Below, piece by piece: positions 6,077 to 8,139 of a DNA stretch of 8,139 nt. Source of the stretch: Chloroflexota bacterium (GTDB taxonomy: Bacteria > Chloroflexota > Dehalococcoidia > UBA3495); assembly GCA_022576105.1 (NCBI GenBank), contig JACZRM010000069.1:1-8139 (forward strand), in the 5' to 3' direction. Made by a program: the position numbers and the translations under genes. Under the pieces are notes generated by a model. It had not been told where the DNA came from. It saw only the letters and a program-made list of their open reading frames with translations, and searched no databases. Every line of letters starts with the position of its first letter. The first letter of the stretch is position 1.

Positions 6077-6190
6077 GGCGTCTAAGAACCGGGCTTGCTC
6101 ACACCGGGGAAGGCCGGTGTCCAGATACAATCGCGGTTCGGACGCTCCAATAGTTTCCGGCTTGCGCCGGAATGACCAGAACTAAACTAA
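6077..6190 (-). repeat. Dispersed hairpin repeat, copy B (inverted)
   Basis: This is the reverse-complement partner of 3751-3864, with 94 of 114 positions identical and no gaps. The two hairpins are kept: TTCCGGC/GCCGGAA around GCAA, and ACACCGG/CCGGTGT around CCTTCC. A wobble pair in copy A is a C-G pair here, so stems are preserved despite base changes. It lies 31 nt upstream of the selenoprotein start codon and would be in its 5' leader if transcription begins further upstream. Confidence 0.85.
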
Positions 6191-6408
6191 CCCACTACCC
6201 CGGTTTCACCTGGATAGACTGTTGGATATTTGGCAGGCGACAGGTTTGCTTGGGTGGAAATTTTGATTGTATTATACCTCGGCCATACCACCGGTTTGTT
6301 TGGACCGGGTCAACTGTTGGCAAGCTGATTGTCATAACTGGTAAATGCCCTGATGAGTATGGGGCCGACCGTGAAAGGCCCTATTCTCCATTGAGCAAAT
6401 GGCCGGGC
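6191..6408. other. Intergenic stretch with no supported gene
   Basis: With repeat copy B this completes the 363-nt gap between the rhodanese and selenoprotein genes. A plus-strand ORF starting at 6172 runs into the rhodanese gene on the opposite strand and has no family resemblance. A weak inverted repeat (GGGCC 6362-6366 / GGCCC 6377-6381) lies just after the rhodanese stop and could help end its transcript, but it lacks a T-run. Confidence 0.5.
6271..6276 (-). promoter_or_regulatory. Candidate -10 box upstream of the selenoprotein gene
   Basis: A perfect TATAAT is present on the minus strand at 6276-6271. A TTGACC is found at 6313-6308 but is 31 nt away, too far for a standard sigma-70 pair, and no good -35 is found at 17 nt. 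A start here would give a leader of about 220 nt running through repeat copy B. Confidence 0.25.
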
Positions 6409-7995
6409 TTATCCCTGGGAGGTCTGGTACTTGTCCCCCAGGGCTGTCTCCCAGCGCAGGTACAGCATCCTATCGGAGAAGTTGCGGTTGGCGCCGGCGT
6501 TGACCATGTCGGTCGGTGCGATCATCACACCGGATAGCCCGCTTTCCACCGGCAAACTCGCCTGCTGCCAGGCCGCCATACCTCCTTCCAGGACTGAGAC
6601 GTTCTGGTAGCCCATTTCCTTGAGGGTAGCGCTAGCCAGGGCAGACCTCCGGCCGTCGTCGCAGATAACGGCAATGGTAGTTTCTTTTGTGGGAGCGAAC
6701 TGGTCAATCTGAAGTTCCAGGGAGCCACGGGGTACCCAGCGAGCGCCGGGCACGTGTCCCTTGGTGAAGTCCTCGCTGGTGTCCACGAAAATGACCAGGG
6801 CAGGCTGGGATGCTTGCAATTCGTGGGGGGATACAGCCTTTACCTGCGCCTTTGCCTCAGCCAATCCGAAGGGCTGGGCTTGGGACGATCCCGGTTCCAG
6901 GGTCAGGCCAGCCGTGGACCAGGCGGAAGTTCCTCCCTGCACCACGTATACCTCCTCAAAGCCAAACTGCCGATACCAGGAGGCGACCAAGGTGCCTCGG
7001 ACTTTGTCATCGCAGGTGAAAACCACCGGGCAGTTTTTTACCACCAGCACATCGTCGGAGCGTTGGACCACCTGGCCTCCGGGGAACCACTGGAAGCCTG
7101 GGATATGGCCCTTTTGATACTCCTGGCTGGTGCGAACGTCTACCAGGTAGGCGGTTTCCCGGTCCAGCTTACTTATCATGGCCTGAAGAGCGGGTATGTC
7201 CAGGTAGCGGACGCCGTCTTCCTGGGCGCATTTGTCGGCGTAGGCTTCAGCGGCGGCCAGACCTTCAGCCGACGGCTCTGGCAAGTCCAGCCGGTCGGCA
7301 CCTAGCTCCAGGTCATATCCGGCCAACAACCAACCCGAGGTCCCGTTCTTCAGCCCGTAGATGTTGGTCAGCCCCATGCGCTGCAATATCCGGGTGCCGA
7401 TGACGCTGCGGGTGCGTCCGGCGCAGTTGATGATAACGGTGGTGTCTGGGTCGAGGTCTTTGGTGATGTCGGTAATTCGCAGCGCCAGTTCCCCGCCCGG
7501 GACGCTGCGTCCGCCGGGGATGCAGAAACTCTGGTACTCCTGGGGAGTTCGGGTGTCCAGAATAACCAGCTTATCCCCCCGCTCAATCCGGTCGTGGAGC
7601 TCGGTGGCGTCAATCTCTGGTATATGGTGCACCACCTCCATCTTCTCGCCAAAGTCCTTGCTGATTACATTGCTGCCCCACTCGGTGGGGTGGTTCTGGA
7701 TGCTCCACTTGGCGATGCCCCCTTCCAGCACGGACACGTTGGTGTAACCCATCCGCTCCAGGGTGGCGGCGGCCAGATTGGCCCGGCGCCCATCGTCATC
7801 ACACAAGACTACCTGGGCATTTTTGACCGGAACCGCGGTCGACATGCGGAACTCCAGGTCCCTCCGGGAGATCAGGCTGGAGTCAGGGATGTGGGTGCTG
7901 TTGTACTCACCCGCCTCTCTAACATCGATCAAGGCGAAAGCGGAGTCGCCTTCTTGCAGGGATCGCAGGGACTCTGGGGAAATTTGATTGACCAT
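6409..7995 (-). CDS. Tandem four-domain rhodanese (sulfurtransferase) protein
   Basis: The 528 residues contain four rhodanese-like domains in a row (about 4-100, 122-228, 264-366, 386-482) and a 46-residue tail without a recognised domain. Rhodaneses carry sulfur as a persulfide on an active-site Cys. All four domains keep a Cys at the start of the catalytic loop: Cys65 (CDDDGRR), Cys191 (CAGRTRS), Cys328 (CDDKVRG) and Cys445 (CDDGRRS). Each domain also shows the D-x-R/S entry motif (LIDVREAGEY, ILDTRTPQEY, LVDVRTSQEY, FVDTSEDF) and the H/C-I/V-P-G/D motif. Domains 1 and 4 are closest to each other, both with MGYxNVSVLEGG. No signal peptide is seen, so it is probably cytoplasmic. The ATG at 7995 has AGGAG 6 nt upstream. 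The stop is TAA. The substrate and sulfur acceptor are unknown. Confidence 0.93.
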   Translation of the reverse strand: MVNQISPESLRSLQEGDSAFALIDVREAGEYNSTHIPDSSLISRRDLEFRMSTAVPVKNAQVVLCDDDGRRANLAAATLERMGYTNVSVLEGGIAKWSIQNHPTEWGSNVISKDFGEKMEVVHHIPEIDATELHDRIERGDKLVILDTRTPQEYQSFCIPGGRSVPGGELALRITDITKDLDPDTTVIINCAGRTRSVIGTRILQRMGLTNIYGLKNGTSGWLLAGYDLELGADRLDLPEPSAEGLAAAEAYADKCAQEDGVRYLDIPALQAMISKLDRETAYLVDVRTSQEYQKGHIPGFQWFPGGQVVQRSDDVLVVKNCPVVFTCDDKVRGTLVASWYRQFGFEEVYVVQGGTSAWSTAGLTLEPGSSQAQPFGLAEAKAQVKAVSPHELQASQPALVIFVDTSEDFTKGHVPGARWVPRGSLELQIDQFAPTKETTIAVICDDGRRSALASATLKEMGYQNVSVLEGGMAAWQQASLPVESGLSGVMIAPTDMVNAGANRNFSDRMLYLRWETALGDKYQTSQG

Positions 7996-8139
7996 GACTA
8001 TCTCCTATGGTGGAACGGTGACGGGTGGGCGAATTAGGGCCTCTCTTTGACATTAGCTCTTCCCCTAGATAATAGGCCGGGGTAGAGCCATAAACGTCCG
8101 GTCTGGATTGTTTTGGCTGGCAGGCACCAAGGCAGAGGC
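7996..8139 (-). promoter_or_regulatory. Upstream region of the rhodanese gene with a possible -10 box
   Basis: This 144-nt edge region contains no supported gene. TATTAT on the minus strand (8074-8069) could be a -10 box for the rhodanese gene, but no matching -35 at proper distance is seen. Confidence 0.25.

Noticed and set aside
6172..6537. Plus-strand ORF of 121 codons starting in repeat copy B
   Set aside because: It starts inside a repeat, overlaps the end of the rhodanese gene on the other strand and has no recognised features.
6754..7305. Plus-strand ORF of 183 codons opposite the rhodanese gene
   Set aside because: It is a shadow of the rhodanese coding strand, with no recognisable motif.
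7953..8139. Short minus-strand ORF starting near 8054 ahead of the rhodanese gene
   Set aside because: It overlaps the rhodanese start in another frame and its composition is Arg/Pro-rich without any motif.

Overview
The window is bacterial chromosome from an uncultured-type, moderately GC-rich organism. The gene mix (CocE/NonD hydrolase beside an orphan gluconate-2-dehydrogenase subunit-3 protein, a tandem rhodanese protein, a deiodinase-like protein) fits a Chloroflexota-type (Dehalococcoidia/SAR202-like) genome, but this is an inference from gene content, not from a marker gene. Protein families were assigned by reading motifs; no database search was run.

Layout. A truncated radical SAM gene (1-519, + strand) converges on a run of three minus-strand genes: a CocE/NonD serine hydrolase (3627-1870), a gluconate-2-dehydrogenase subunit-3-like protein (1832-1374) and PhoU (1331-672). 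Gaps of 37 and 42 nt suggest co-transcription. Next comes about 600 nt without a clear gene (3628-4228), filled with hairpin-rich repeats. It is followed by a 65-aa helical hypothetical protein (4426-4229), a divergent Ham1/ITPase-like protein (5301-4657), a deiodinase-like selenoprotein (6045-5311) and a four-domain rhodanese protein (7995-6409). Everything except the first gene is on the minus strand.

The main discovery is at 5311-6045. What looks like two separate minus-strand ORFs (6045-5710 and 5682-5311) is one reading frame interrupted by a single in-frame TGA at 5712-5710. The TGA sits exactly where iodothyronine deiodinases carry selenocysteine (GSYT-U-PPF), and the family's EAHPTDGW block follows downstream at the expected spacing. 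A stem-loop directly after the TGA resembles a bacterial SECIS element, with a GU in its apical loop about 20 nt from the UGA. Other genes in the window use TGA as a normal stop and TGG for Trp, so a code change does not explain it. The Ham1-like gene starts 9 nt after the selenoprotein's stop, so the two probably form an operon.

A second discovery is a 114-nt dispersed repeat present twice in opposite orientations (3751-3864 on + and 6077-6190 on -). The copies align without gaps at 94 of 114 positions by hand count. They bracket the segment that carries the small protein, the Ham1-like gene and the selenoprotein. Each copy can fold into two hairpins.
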